Origin: Spirochaeta lutea
Lineage (GTDB): Bacteria; Spirochaetota; Spirochaetia; DSM-27196; Salinispiraceae
Assembly: GCF_000758165.1 (NCBI RefSeq)
Contig: NZ_JNUP01000064.1
Span: 186,001 to 250,000 of the forward strand
Direction: 5' to 3'
DNA length: 64,000 nt
Shown: positions 27,101 through 36,059 of the stretch, in pieces
Layout of the letters: the number at the start of each line of letters is the position of its first letter
Position numbering within the stretch: the stretch's first letter is position 1
Position numbers and translations under genes: made by a program
The notes under the pieces: model-generated
Told to the model about the DNA's origin: nothing
The model's input: only the letters and a program-made list of their open reading frames with translations
The model's database searches: none

Positions 27101-27139
27101 GCCGGGCCGATCTCGCTGATGCGGGGGCCCGGCTTTTTT
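27101..27139 (+). terminator. rho-independent terminator after the DUF4914-like gene
   Basis: The stem GCCGGGCC (27101-27108) and GGCCCGGC (27126-27133) is followed by six T. It lies 81 bases after the stop at 27020. Confidence 0.88.
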
Positions 27140-27330
27140 ATTGCCTTGGGCGCACTAGTAATTAGGGACTGGGCAAGGGGCCGGAAGCGGGTGCCGCCGG
27201 GGGGATGGGTGCCGAGATCGGCTCCGAGGCGGTACCGCAGAGGGGGGAAGGGCTTGAGGAGCGGTCTCCGGAATGCTGGGGCATGGGAATCACCCTGTAA
27301 TACCGAGGAGGAAACCCAGAGGCCGGGAAA

Positions 27331-27358
27331 TTGCAATTTGCCGAAAGCTTAGTATACT
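27331..27358 (+). promoter_or_regulatory. candidate promoter of lnt
   Basis: TTGCAA (27331-27336) and TATACT (27353-27358) are 16 bases apart, 22 bases before the chosen lnt start. The rest of the 27140-27330 gap is GC-rich and shows nothing else recognisable apart from a lone CCTTGGGCGCACTA at about 27143-27156. Confidence 0.55.
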
Positions 27359-27380
27359 GGTGGGACCTGGAGGACAGAGT

Positions 27381-29507
27381 ATGAAGGCAAGCCTAGGGAT
27401 CGGGATGGGATATGTGGCAGCGGCCTGGTGGGCGGTCATCGCCCTGGGGCAGCGGGTGGTACTGAATGACCTTTTTCTGCTGGGAGTAATCCTCCTGCAT
27501 GCCCTGTACGGAATTTACCGGGTAATGCGGAGCCTGGGGGAGCCCATGGGGCAGGACGGGAGGGAGAGCCGGCTGGGAATGGACGCCTTGATGGGGGCTG
27601 CCCTGGTCAGTTTTCTGTTCAGCTATTTCTTCGCCCTGACGGCGAATCTCGATTATGTACAACGATTTCAGCTTGGGTCGGATGCGTTAAATCTTGCCGT
27701 GGATAGTGGTGAGGAACAACGGATCGTCATATTCCGGTACCTGCCCCTGGGTGTTGCCTACCTGTGGGGATTGCTGTTTCGCCACGGGGGGCGGTGGTGG
27801 GCGTTTCCCCTGCTGCTGGCCAGCACGGTGGTGCATGCCCTGGCCTTTCCGAGCAGGTTTTTCCCCCAGGGGATCGGACCCTTAATTTTTATCGCCTATG
27901 TTCCGCTATTTTTCCTGTTGAGCCGGGTAAAGCGCTTCGGGCAATGGTGGGTGTACGGGATGTTCTGGGGGCTGGTTTCCACCATGCTGCGGAACTACTG
28001 GCTGGGGACCTATAGTTTGGTGACCCTCCAGGGGGTGGTGCTGGTTTTCATTGTCCGGTTTGGGCTGTTCTTTTTGGTGGGATGGCCGGTGTTCCGGGCT
28101 GTGGCGGGGTTGGCAAAGCGGCGGCCCTGGGCTGCAGCCCTCCCCTGGTTATTCTGGGCGATGGCCATCACCCTTTTCGAGTATTGGGCAAGTCATAGCT
28201 GGGTGGGGTATCCCTGGACCTTGACGGCCCACGCCTTGTACCGCTGGCCGGAGGCGATCCAGTTTGCGGGAGCGGCGGGGGTTTGGGGGGTTAGTTTCTT
28301 GGTGCTGGTGGTGAACGCTGGGCTTGCTTGGGCGATTCAGTCCAGGGACTGGCGGCCCGGGGCGGCGGTGCTGGGAATATTCGGCATTAATGTTTTAATT
28401 GGGGTGATTCTCATGCCCCCGGTTCATCCTGCGGAGGGCGAGGTAGCAACCTATTATATCGATCCGGATTCCGGTTCATCCCGACCCCGGGTGCAGAACA
28501 GCGGCAGAGAGAGGCATCCTGAGGCGGTGCGCTTGGCCCTGGTACAGCAGAATACCGATCCGCGCAAGAATGATTACGATGTGACCTTGGATACCCTCAT
28601 AACCCTGTCGGATATCGGGTTGCGCTACGATCCCGACCTGGTTGCCTGGTCGGAGACCGCCTTCGTACCGAATATCCGGCGCTGGAGCCAGGTTCCCCCA
28701 AGCGAAAACCGGCTGGCACGCACGGTGGACCGGTTCCTGAAGTACCAGGAGGGTATGGGCACCTACCTGATAACCGGCAATGACGATTACCAGGTGGTCC
28801 GGAATGACCAGGGGCAGGAGATTGACCGGATAAACTACAACGCCACCATCATGTTCTCCGACGCTGGGGAGCGGCTCCAGACCTACCATAAGATGGTGTT
28901 GGTGCCCCTGACCGAGACCTTTCCCTACGAGGACTTTTTTCCTGGCTGGTTCTATGACTTGTTTCCAGGAGTAGAAGGTTGGTTTGCTGGTCTCCTGGAT
29001 CTGCTGGAACGGTTGGATGTAAACCTCTGGGGCGAGGGGGTTGAGTATGTTCAGTTTGAACATCCGGACTTCCGGTTTTCGACGCCCATCTGTTTTGAGG
29101 ATGCCTTCGCCTACCATGTGCGGGACTTTGTTCTGGCCGGAAGCGATATGATTGTGAATCTCTCCAATGATTATTGGTCCTTGGATGAGGTGGAGGCCCA
29201 GCAGCACTTCGCTACCGGACTGTTCAGGACGGTGGAAAACCGCGTTCCCATGGCCAGAGCGACGGCCAGTGGTGTTACGGGTTACATTGATGCCTACGGC
29301 CGGCTGTTAACCCGGATTCCGAACTACGTCGAGGGGGTTGTGGTGGTGGATACCCTGCCGGGAAGGCAGGGAGGCATGACCCTCTATACCCGGTGGGGTG
29401 ACTGGTTTCCCATCCTATTGGCATGGTTGATTCTTATTCAGGTCGGCGGATACGTCGGGGCCGGTCTTTGGCGCTGGATAGAGTCCGGCCGGGGTGAGAA
29501 GGAATGA
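27381..29507 (+). CDS. lnt: apolipoprotein N-acyltransferase
   Basis: Adds the third acyl chain to the N-terminal Cys of lipoproteins in the inner membrane. The first part has about eight hydrophobic segments (residues about 5-340), including WLFWAMAITLFEYWASHSW. The nitrilase-like domain follows with LALVQQNTDP, Glu in VAWSETAFVP, Lys in TYHKMVLVPLTETFPYE and Cys in FSTPICFEDAF: the Glu-Lys-Cys triad is intact. Start ATG 27381 follows GGAGGA; an earlier in-frame ATG has no such site. At 708 residues it is longer than the usual 500-540 because of extra N-terminal membrane sequence and a long insert at about 360-390. It overlaps the TRIC-type gene by four bases. Confidence 0.92.
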   Translation: MKASLGIGMGYVAAAWWAVIALGQRVVLNDLFLLGVILLHALYGIYRVMRSLGEPMGQDGRESRLGMDALMGAALVSFLFSYFFALTANLDYVQRFQLGSDALNLAVDSGEEQRIVIFRYLPLGVAYLWGLLFRHGGRWWAFPLLLASTVVHALAFPSRFFPQGIGPLIFIAYVPLFFLLSRVKRFGQWWVYGMFWGLVSTMLRNYWLGTYSLVTLQGVVLVFIVRFGLFFLVGWPVFRAVAGLAKRRPWAAALPWLFWAMAITLFEYWASHSWVGYPWTLTAHALYRWPEAIQFAGAAGVWGVSFLVLVVNAGLAWAIQSRDWRPGAAVLGIFGINVLIGVILMPPVHPAEGEVATYYIDPDSGSSRPRVQNSGRERHPEAVRLALVQQNTDPRKNDYDVTLDTLITLSDIGLRYDPDLVAWSETAFVPNIRRWSQVPPSENRLARTVDRFLKYQEGMGTYLITGNDDYQVVRNDQGQEIDRINYNATIMFSDAGERLQTYHKMVLVPLTETFPYEDFFPGWFYDLFPGVEGWFAGLLDLLERLDVNLWGEGVEYVQFEHPDFRFSTPICFEDAFAYHVRDFVLAGSDMIVNLSNDYWSLDEVEAQQHFATGLFRTVENRVPMARATASGVTGYIDAYGRLLTRIPNYVEGVVVVDTLPGRQGGMTLYTRWGDWFPILLAWLILIQVGGYVGAGLWRWIESGRGEKE

Positions 29508-30133
29508 ATCTTGGACCGGTGTTCCCGGTGTTGGATTTTGCCGGGACCTTCGTATTTGCCCTTTCCGGGTCTATTGCCGCTGCGCGGAAGAACATGGATG
29601 TGTATGGGTCTGTTATTCTTGCCATTGTGACTGCCCTGGGGGGCGGGATGATCCGGGATGTGCTTCTGGGCAGGACGCCTCCCGGAGCCTTCCAGGATAT
29701 CGGCTACCTGGTGGTAGCCTTCGCAGGGTCGCTCTCGGTGTTTTTTCTCTACGATACCATCAGCCGGCTACACCACCCCCTGCGGGTTCTGGATGCCCTG
29801 GGGCTCGGAGCATTTACGGTGATTGGGGTGACCATCGCGGTGGAACAGGGGGCGACCTGGTTCGGGGCGATTCTTTTAGGGATTATGTCTGGGACCGGAG
29901 GCGGTATGATTCGGGATGTGCTGAGTCAGGAGGTGCCTTTGGTGCTGCAGCGGGAGGTGTATGCCGTAGCCAGTCTGGTGGGAGCCCTGCTTAATGTGGT
30001 GCTTTTGAGGATTGGGCTGGCGCCGGCAGCCTCTGCACTGATCTCGGCGGGTGTTATTTCGGGGATTCGGATACTCTCGGTGGAGTATGACTGGCATCTT
30101 CCCCGGGCTGCCTGGCAGAAGCCCAAGGAATAG
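29504..30133 (+). CDS. TRIC-type cation channel family membrane protein (UPF0126)
   Basis: The 209-residue product has two copies of the UPF0126/TRIC repeat. Each carries the glycine motif: TALGGGMIRDVLLGRTPP at about 44-61 and SGTGGGMIRDVLSQEVPL at about 130-147. There are six to seven membrane helices, as in bacterial TRIC homologues, which form trimeric potassium-permeable channels. The start overlaps lnt as ATGA, so it is translationally coupled; a functional link to lipoprotein acylation is not evident. It ends next to a GC-rich hairpin facing the lgt gene. Confidence 0.9.
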   Translation: MNLGPVFPVLDFAGTFVFALSGSIAAARKNMDVYGSVILAIVTALGGGMIRDVLLGRTPPGAFQDIGYLVVAFAGSLSVFFLYDTISRLHHPLRVLDALGLGAFTVIGVTIAVEQGATWFGAILLGIMSGTGGGMIRDVLSQEVPLVLQREVYAVASLVGALLNVVLLRIGLAPAASALISAGVISGIRILSVEYDWHLPRAAWQKPKE

Positions 30134-30135
30134 GC

Positions 30136-30161
30136 TGTAACCGTCAACATCGACGGTTACA
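30136..30161. terminator. hairpin between convergent TRIC and lgt genes
   Basis: A perfect 10-base-pair stem TGTAACCGTC / GACGGTTACA with a 6-base loop sits two bases after one stop and 18 before the other. It has no T-run, so it may stabilise 3' ends or aid factor-dependent termination rather than act as a classic terminator. Confidence 0.5.
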
Positions 30162-30178
30162 ACCCCTTGGCTCGCAGT

Positions 30179-31174
30179 CTAATCTTTATTCGATTTGCTC
30201 TCTGTATGATCAGTGAATCCCTGCACTGTGGGACGGCGGTTATGGATCAGCTTGAGGACTACCAGCAGGGCCACACCGCTGAGAGCCATTACCAGAGACA
30301 AAATTTGCCCCATACTGATATCCAGCAGGGAAGTAAAGAGCTGGGGCGGGTTGTTTTGACCACCCAGGGAGATGATGAAGCCAAGGCCCGCATCGGGTTC
30401 GCGGAAGTATTCCACGATAAACCGGGCGAGACCGTATCCGATGATGTAGATGCCTATGCTGAATCCCCTGAAGGTTTTCCGGGGACGTACCAGGAACCAA
30501 AGGATGGCCCAAAGCAGGATTCCCTCGAGGAAGGCCTCGTAGAGTTGGCTTGGGTGGCGGGGAAGGTTGATAAGCAGGGCTGAATCCGGGATCTGCATCC
30601 CCGCTTGCTGGGCAGTCTCCTGAACCCAATCCAGATTGGTGGGAAGGGGCCGCGCCGAGGGGAATACCATGGACCAGGGAGCGGGACTGACCCTGCCGTA
30701 GAGTTCGCCGTTGATGAAGTTTCCCAACCGGCCGAAGGTGTATCCCAGGGGGGCTCCGTTGGCGATCATATCGCCCCACTGGAGCAGATCAATTTTCTTG
30801 ATCTTGGCGTAAATAGCAAAGCCCGTCAGCAGACCGACAAACCCGCCATGGTAGCTCATGCCCTGGAGCCCCACAAACTGCCCGTTATCGAAGGGCCAGA
30901 TGATGCGCCAGGGTTCTCGGGCAAACTGGCCCGTGGGATCGTAGAAGATCACTGAGAAAAGCCGTGCGCCTACGAGAAGCCCTAAAATCCCCCAGAAGAA
31001 GAAATTAAGCACATCGTCCGAGGAGATGTCGAGTTTCTGTTGTTTTATTTGGCGCATGAAGAGAAGGTAGGTGACACCGAAGGCGACCAGGTACATGAGT
31101 CCATACCACCGAAAGGGTAGTCCGGGGATGATCTCCGGGGAAATCCATGATGGAAACTGAAGGTAGAGGGGCAT
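30179..31174 (-). CDS. lgt: prolipoprotein diacylglyceryl transferase
   Basis: Transfers diacylglycerol from phosphatidylglycerol to the lipobox Cys, the first step of lipoprotein maturation. Signatures are YHGGFVGLLTGF (about 99), GRLGNFINGELYGRVS (about 136-151, the Lgt signature), RHPSQLYEAFLEG (about 206) and GLARFIVEYFREPD (about 248). There are seven predicted membrane helices. ATG 31174 is chosen because AAGGAGG precedes it directly; an upstream ATG lies within that site. At 331 residues it is slightly longer than average because of a polar tail. Lnt is encoded only 0.7 kb away, so both ends of the lipoprotein pathway cluster here. Confidence 0.95.
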   Translation of the reverse strand: MPLYLQFPSWISPEIIPGLPFRWYGLMYLVAFGVTYLLFMRQIKQQKLDISSDDVLNFFFWGILGLLVGARLFSVIFYDPTGQFAREPWRIIWPFDNGQFVGLQGMSYHGGFVGLLTGFAIYAKIKKIDLLQWGDMIANGAPLGYTFGRLGNFINGELYGRVSPAPWSMVFPSARPLPTNLDWVQETAQQAGMQIPDSALLINLPRHPSQLYEAFLEGILLWAILWFLVRPRKTFRGFSIGIYIIGYGLARFIVEYFREPDAGLGFIISLGGQNNPPQLFTSLLDISMGQILSLVMALSGVALLVVLKLIHNRRPTVQGFTDHTESKSNKD

Positions 31175-31260
31175 GATGCCTCCTTTCATGATATTTGGCT
31201 CCGGTAGCGCACCCGTGGATACGTTCCGGGCTGCCTGCCTCAGGGCAGGGACCAGGGGCT

Positions 31261-34200
31261 CTAGGGCTCTTCAGCAGGGACGTTCTGCGGTTTCTCCGGA
31301 GCATCTGAATCGTTGTCCGGGGATGTTCGTTTTTTCTTCGCTGCCTCGACCTCGGCAATGTCTTTTTCTACAATCCGGCCTAAATCGGTATCGAAGACGT
31401 AGGCTACTGATTTTTTTTCTCCGGGAATCTCGTATATACGCCCGTGGCTTTCCAGAACGACGCCGGGATAGGCGGTGCCGCGGACAATAATAGCGGAATC
31501 AAAATGCTGTTCAAACCTCTCCTTGAGCATAAACAACCGGAGATTCCTTTTTTCCAGGAGCTTAATCATTTTTGTCTTCTGGTTGAACATCTGCTGAAGC
31601 TCCTGCTTGTTGGAGAGCTTGTCTTTCTGCTTCATGGCCCTGTCCAGGGCGGCCATTTGGCCTTGAATCTTCTTTATTTCCTTTTCTTCCACACTGATCT
31701 GGTCCTCCACCAGGTAGTCCTGGCCGAAATGGATCTGGGTAGTAATCCCGCGGTCCGAACCGAGGTTTCCGGTTTCAAGACCGAACTTAACCTTCAGAGT
31801 GCCGCCAATTACCCGGCCCTTTTCCGGGAGAAGCAGCCTGCCGTTTGCCTTGATATTGGAACGCATGACCGCTTTGGAAAACTTGATATCCTGGACCGCC
31901 AGGACCGTAGCCTGTTCTACGAAGGCGGCAAAAATATTCTGTTTGGCCCGGAGAACCCCCCGGCGGCCTCCCTTGACGCCTCCCTTGATCAGGATGTCTC
32001 CGGCCGCCGAGAGCAGCGCCGCATCTACCCCTCCGGCAATCTTTATATCTCCTCCGCTCATGACCACAAAACCGCTTTCCACATCCCCGGTTACCTGAAC
32101 CGTACCCGGGAATTTGATGTTGCCGGTTTTTAGGTTGACGTTCCCCTGGACAGTGTGGGTGGCAAGGACCTGGATAGTGTTTTTTTCGTACTGGATCTCT
32201 CCATCCGCGGTGGCCACCAGGAGTTTGATTCCCTCCTCCTCTTCCTGGGCTTCAATGTTTTCACCGATTTCAATAGTCCGGTTTTTGTTGGTGAAGGGTT
32301 TTATCTCCTTACCGGTGATGTCCCAGCCGCTTTGGGGTTCGGAAAGGGGCGGCAGCAGTTTTGCGATTTGGGTTCCGGCTTTTACCCGGGTTATCTGGTC
32401 CTTGTTCCGGTAATCTGCCCGTCCGTCAGCCAGGATCGTGACGTTCTTACCGCTGGCCATGGCGATAAGGAACTGAAGCTTTTCTTGGCCTCCCTCTTCA
32501 GCGGATTGCCCCTGAGCAAAATGCAGCCCCGAGACAGGTTCTTCCTGTTCCACCGCCTGCTGGATGGTCTCCATGGCTTCCGGAATGATGCCCTTGGTGA
32601 TTCCCTGGGCTTCTATGGCTTGATGTATCCGGTCCATGGTGATTTTACGGCCCGTGCCCTCGCTCCGGGAAAAGCTGATAAAAGCAGCCATTTTATCCGG
32701 ATCCATCTGAATGGTGATGTCGGCATCCCGGTGGGGTCGGACACGGAGGTGGAACTCGTCCCCTACTATGGACCGCTCCATAAGACCTTCCATAACGGAA
32801 ATAACCAGGTTGTCCTTGTGTTCTAAGCCCTCGTAGAGCCGGAGTTTAACTGCTTCCCCGGGCAACCCTTCAATGGCGGATCCGAACACGTCAACTCCGG
32901 GCTCCCCCTTTACCAAGGGGCCGAGGGTTAGAATACGTTGCTCGTTTTCCACATCTGCCAGTCCTTCCAGATCGTTGATGGGGAAGGTTTCCGCTGATTC
33001 TAGGTCCTGAAGCTGGTCGAGGCTTGAGAGGATCTGCTCCTTCGTTTCCAGGAATTCCTTTTCATCGTAGAAGCGTACCGACCAATCTACGGCCTGTTTC
33101 GGTCCCTCCTGGGGTTCTTTTCCGAAGGCGATTTCATATCCAATGAGCTCGTGGTCCGGAGATTTGTAGAAGTCCAGTATATCCTGGCGCAGAATGTCCA
33201 TATCGGGAATCTTTACCTTGCTTTCCCGGATGGCCTTGCCGACCTCCTTGAGCACCAGGGGGCGGCCCTCGCCCCGTCCTTTTCTCATGTTAAGCACTGC
33301 GGTGAGCCTGTCCTCGCTGATGACCACCTCGAAATAGGCGTCGTCCTGGGGGGTCAGGGGGATCTGTTCCAGGGGGCTTTGTTCCCGGATGGCGCGTTCG
33401 ATGAGCAGCCGGATATCCTGCTCGGGCATGAGGTGTTCGGTAGAAAACTGGAGTTCCTCGGCCTTGGAATGTATCTCGGCGCAATCGGGCGGGGGGATGA
33501 TGGAATCCCCGGGGGTGAAGGTGAGTAGGCAGGTTGCCTTGTCCTCGCTGAGCTCGAGCTGCCACCGGTGGGCTTGGAAGGGGATGATGTCGGCCCAGTT
33601 CTTGCCCACCCGGAGGATGCCGGAGGTTTGCGCCATGGCTTCATGGCCTTTTTTTTGGATGTTCTCTCCCAGGTAGAAGCGGGGGTCCGGCAGGGCTACG
33701 GGGGGGATGGGGTCGCCCTTTAGGTTTTTACCGGGTTTCCCCTGGGTAATGGGGTAGAGGGTAGCAAGGACGGCTCCCTCCGGGGCGTAGAGGACTTCCT
33801 CCACGGTGGGATCAATGTAAACCCTGTCCCGTTTAACCTCGGTTTCCGTGTAGGTGACTGTCTCTTTCTTTACCGGGACGAAGGGCAGGGGAGATTTTTT
33901 TTCTACTTCCCGTTCTTTTTTTACCTTGATGGAGGTTTCTGTGTAGATGGTGGGGGCGGGGCTGGAGTCAACCTTTTTCTGGATGTATTCCTCGAGCTCC
34001 TGGGGGATGTCCAGGGGCTTCCAGTCCGGTGTCTCGGGCTGCATAGGTTCCGGCGGCTGGCCCTGGGCGATGGTTAGGGTAACGGGGTTTTCGGATTTCT
34101 CGCCGGCGATCTTAAGCTGTCGGCGGATTTCGTCGGCTGAATACCCATAGGTTATACCCCGGTTACGCAGCTCGGTGAGGATGGTGTCCGTATTGAAGCC

Positions 34201-34302
34201 CGGTCCTTCCTGAGATTTGGTAATTGCAAGCCGGGCAATCAGGTAGGTGCTGTCGATGGACAGTTCAAAACTGCCCTGGAGTGTTGCCTCTTTTTTTGCC
34301 AT
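31261..34302 (-). CDS. large FapA/DUF342-family protein
   Basis: A 1013-residue cytoplasmic protein. The C-terminal half contains the FapA beta-helix: DGEIQYEKNTIQVLATHTVQ, GNVNLKTGNIKFPGTVQVTG and repeated short strands such as GGDIKIAGGVDAALLSAAGD (about 695-790). A coiled coil follows at about 850-910 and an acidic-Lys tail closes it. The N-terminal half (1-560) has repeated blocks (PLVKGEPGVDVFGSAIEGLP, PITQGKPGKNLKGDPIPP) matching the DUF342 N-terminal lead-in twice over, so the protein looks internally duplicated and longer than the usual 450-680. The family is linked to polar localisation and flagellar or cell-shape control. It is 12 bases after the MinD-like gene. Confidence 0.85.
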   Translation of the reverse strand: MAKKEATLQGSFELSIDSTYLIARLAITKSQEGPGFNTDTILTELRNRGITYGYSADEIRRQLKIAGEKSENPVTLTIAQGQPPEPMQPETPDWKPLDIPQELEEYIQKKVDSSPAPTIYTETSIKVKKEREVEKKSPLPFVPVKKETVTYTETEVKRDRVYIDPTVEEVLYAPEGAVLATLYPITQGKPGKNLKGDPIPPVALPDPRFYLGENIQKKGHEAMAQTSGILRVGKNWADIIPFQAHRWQLELSEDKATCLLTFTPGDSIIPPPDCAEIHSKAEELQFSTEHLMPEQDIRLLIERAIREQSPLEQIPLTPQDDAYFEVVISEDRLTAVLNMRKGRGEGRPLVLKEVGKAIRESKVKIPDMDILRQDILDFYKSPDHELIGYEIAFGKEPQEGPKQAVDWSVRFYDEKEFLETKEQILSSLDQLQDLESAETFPINDLEGLADVENEQRILTLGPLVKGEPGVDVFGSAIEGLPGEAVKLRLYEGLEHKDNLVISVMEGLMERSIVGDEFHLRVRPHRDADITIQMDPDKMAAFISFSRSEGTGRKITMDRIHQAIEAQGITKGIIPEAMETIQQAVEQEEPVSGLHFAQGQSAEEGGQEKLQFLIAMASGKNVTILADGRADYRNKDQITRVKAGTQIAKLLPPLSEPQSGWDITGKEIKPFTNKNRTIEIGENIEAQEEEEGIKLLVATADGEIQYEKNTIQVLATHTVQGNVNLKTGNIKFPGTVQVTGDVESGFVVMSGGDIKIAGGVDAALLSAAGDILIKGGVKGGRRGVLRAKQNIFAAFVEQATVLAVQDIKFSKAVMRSNIKANGRLLLPEKGRVIGGTLKVKFGLETGNLGSDRGITTQIHFGQDYLVEDQISVEEKEIKKIQGQMAALDRAMKQKDKLSNKQELQQMFNQKTKMIKLLEKRNLRLFMLKERFEQHFDSAIIVRGTAYPGVVLESHGRIYEIPGEKKSVAYVFDTDLGRIVEKDIAEVEAAKKKRTSPDNDSDAPEKPQNVPAEEP

Positions 34303-34314
34303 TGAAATGGATCC

Positions 34315-35466
34315 CTAGAGCTTATAACCCTGGTGGGCAGCCTTTACGAGTTTACTTTTATACAACATATTTTCTTTTTTCAGCTGATTTATTTCAAGCT
34401 GTTGGTTCTTCACCGTTTCTAGAAGATCTCCGGTACTTAACGCCCCGGTATGAAGAAGATCTTCAAGATACTCAATCCGGGTCTGAAAGTCGATCTGCGC
34501 CTCCAGGTTAGCCGTCTCAAAACTCTCATCAGAGGTCTCTTGGGAGTTTATCAGGCCCTGCTGGTCGTCTTCTAATTCGAACTGTAGAAGCTTATCGGCG
34601 ATGCGGTAGACTGCCTGGGAGAGCACAGCCTTGGGTTTGTAGATAATGATGGGCAGTCCCGAGGATAGGGCCGTATCTTGGAGGTCGTCACGGTACATGA
34701 TCCCGAGATGTTCCAGATCGAAGCCCAGGTATTCTCGGCAGCTGCGCCGGAGCTTTCCCGCCCGCTCGCTGTCCTTGGGGTCCTCGAGCATATTCATGAT
34801 CAACCTGGGGTGGAACCGTCCGGCGGTTTGCATATGGGTTTGATAACTTTGAGGATCTATCTCTTTAATTTTTTCAAGGAGTTCCATCATATACACCCGC
34901 TGGAGGCTGGCGCTGTTTTTTTCAAGGCTGCGTAAATACTGATCTGCCGGGGATCCTTTTTTACAGGATGAATTAAGAATTCGGAACATGGAATTTTTCA
35001 GGAAGACATAGGCGTTGACCAATGCGGTGGGGGTGGGCGTCGTTACGATCGTTCCGGCTCCTGAGAGCAGAAAGAAGTCGATGGTATTGTAGTTGCTTCC
35101 CGCGCCGAGATCGAGAATCAGGTAATCCGCTGCGAGGTTCCCTAATTGGTTGATGAGTTTGCGTTTTTGTGCGGCGGTGAGGTTCGCGATGCCCGGGATC
35201 TCAGAATCTCCCGGGAGGAAGGAGAGATTCTCATACTGGGTGGGAATGATGTAGTCCCCGAGATTGGGTCGTGATTCGTTGAGGAAGATTCCTACACCGC
35301 TGAGGGATTTCCGGATCCCCAGGATGAGATGCAGGTTGGACCCGCCGAGATCAAGATCGGCCAGAACGACCGACTTGCCCGCCTGGCCAAGGGCAATGGC
35401 GAGATTCGCAGCAAACAGGGATTTTCCTACACCGCCCTTTCCACTGGCGATTGGAATGATGTGCAT
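34315..35466 (-). CDS. MinD/FlhG-like P-loop ATPase with coiled-coil tail
   Basis: A 383-residue ParA/MinD-type ATPase. The deviant Walker A is IASGKGGVGKSLFAANLA (residues 6-23) with both lysines; VLADLDLGGSNLHLILG and DYLILDLGAGSNYNTID are the switch motifs. After the ATPase core (about 280 residues) there is an acidic linker and a coiled coil (TRIEYLEDLLHTGAL, NQQLEINQLKKENML). There is no obvious amphipathic MinD membrane helix at the extreme end. AGAAGGAG precedes the ATG. Together with the FapA-like protein it probably forms a polarity or flagellar-placement module; partner identity is inferred from adjacency. Confidence 0.88.
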   Translation of the reverse strand: MHIIPIASGKGGVGKSLFAANLAIALGQAGKSVVLADLDLGGSNLHLILGIRKSLSGVGIFLNESRPNLGDYIIPTQYENLSFLPGDSEIPGIANLTAAQKRKLINQLGNLAADYLILDLGAGSNYNTIDFFLLSGAGTIVTTPTPTALVNAYVFLKNSMFRILNSSCKKGSPADQYLRSLEKNSASLQRVYMMELLEKIKEIDPQSYQTHMQTAGRFHPRLIMNMLEDPKDSERAGKLRRSCREYLGFDLEHLGIMYRDDLQDTALSSGLPIIIYKPKAVLSQAVYRIADKLLQFELEDDQQGLINSQETSDESFETANLEAQIDFQTRIEYLEDLLHTGALSTGDLLETVKNQQLEINQLKKENMLYKSKLVKAAHQGYKL

Positions 35467-35505
35467 TTACATGCTCCTTCTACGGATCAGGCTCGGAATC
35501 TGAAT

Positions 35506-35964
35506 TCACCGGTTAGCCTGGGGCTCAGTCCTGCCGCGGGATGCAGCCAGGGGTAAAGCGACTAGAATTATAAGATCAAAACCAAGCAAACCGAGACTCC
35601 GGAACAGAAATAACGCAGATTCGGAATCCGGTACTACCGTTCCGGTTCGTAAGCCTTGTACCCATAATAGTACAAGAACTGCCAAGGAAGCGGTAGTGGC
35701 GAGTTTACCAATTATGAAGATGGGAAAAAAGTGCCTTCCTGTTCTTGATGTAGATCGGGATTCTTGACGGCTTGATGTTGGAACCAGGCCGTAGAAAAAG
35801 GCGCCGGCAAGAAGCCCTGCTTGAGGGGCGGCGAACACAGCTAGGACGACCGGTGATAGGGTACCGTAGATAAGGTTGGCAGTTAACACTACGTACCAGA
35901 GCAGCAAAATACGAAGGGTCTCCCAGATGCCGAGGAGAATCCAGATTGGTTTTGGTAGGTTCAT
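35506..35964 (-). CDS. small four-helix membrane protein of unknown function
   Basis: A 152-residue protein with four hydrophobic segments (about 8-28, 33-58, 80-103, 118-140) and an Arg/Ser-rich cytoplasmic loop (SSRQESRSTSRTGR). I do not recognise it. It is the first gene of a likely operon with the MinD-like and FapA-like genes, with 39 bases to the next start, so it could be the membrane anchor of that module; this is inference from position only. Confidence 0.65.
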   Translation of the reverse strand: MNLPKPIWILLGIWETLRILLLWYVVLTANLIYGTLSPVVLAVFAAPQAGLLAGAFFYGLVPTSSRQESRSTSRTGRHFFPIFIIGKLATTASLAVLVLLWVQGLRTGTVVPDSESALFLFRSLGLLGFDLIILVALPLAASRGRTEPQANR

Positions 35965-36059
35965 TGGTTTGAAGTGTATGGGCCTTAACCTGGCCAGTCA
36001 AGGGAAGCAGGCGTTGCCTAGACAAGGTGAATGGGGTAGCCTGAATCCGGAGGATGACT

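Noticed and set aside
27143-27156. Lone CCTTGGGCGCACTA resembling a right end of the palindromic element
   Set aside because: No left end or inner GGTGTAG motif within about 120 bases, so it may be a remnant or chance.
31211-31226. GGTAGCGCACCCGTGG in the lgt/FapA gap
   Set aside because: Only the outer bases resemble the element; there is no partner arm or inner motif.
35965-36059. Possible riboswitch before the NitT/TauT importer
   Set aside because: No TPP, cobalamin or other known core sequence; the gap is short.
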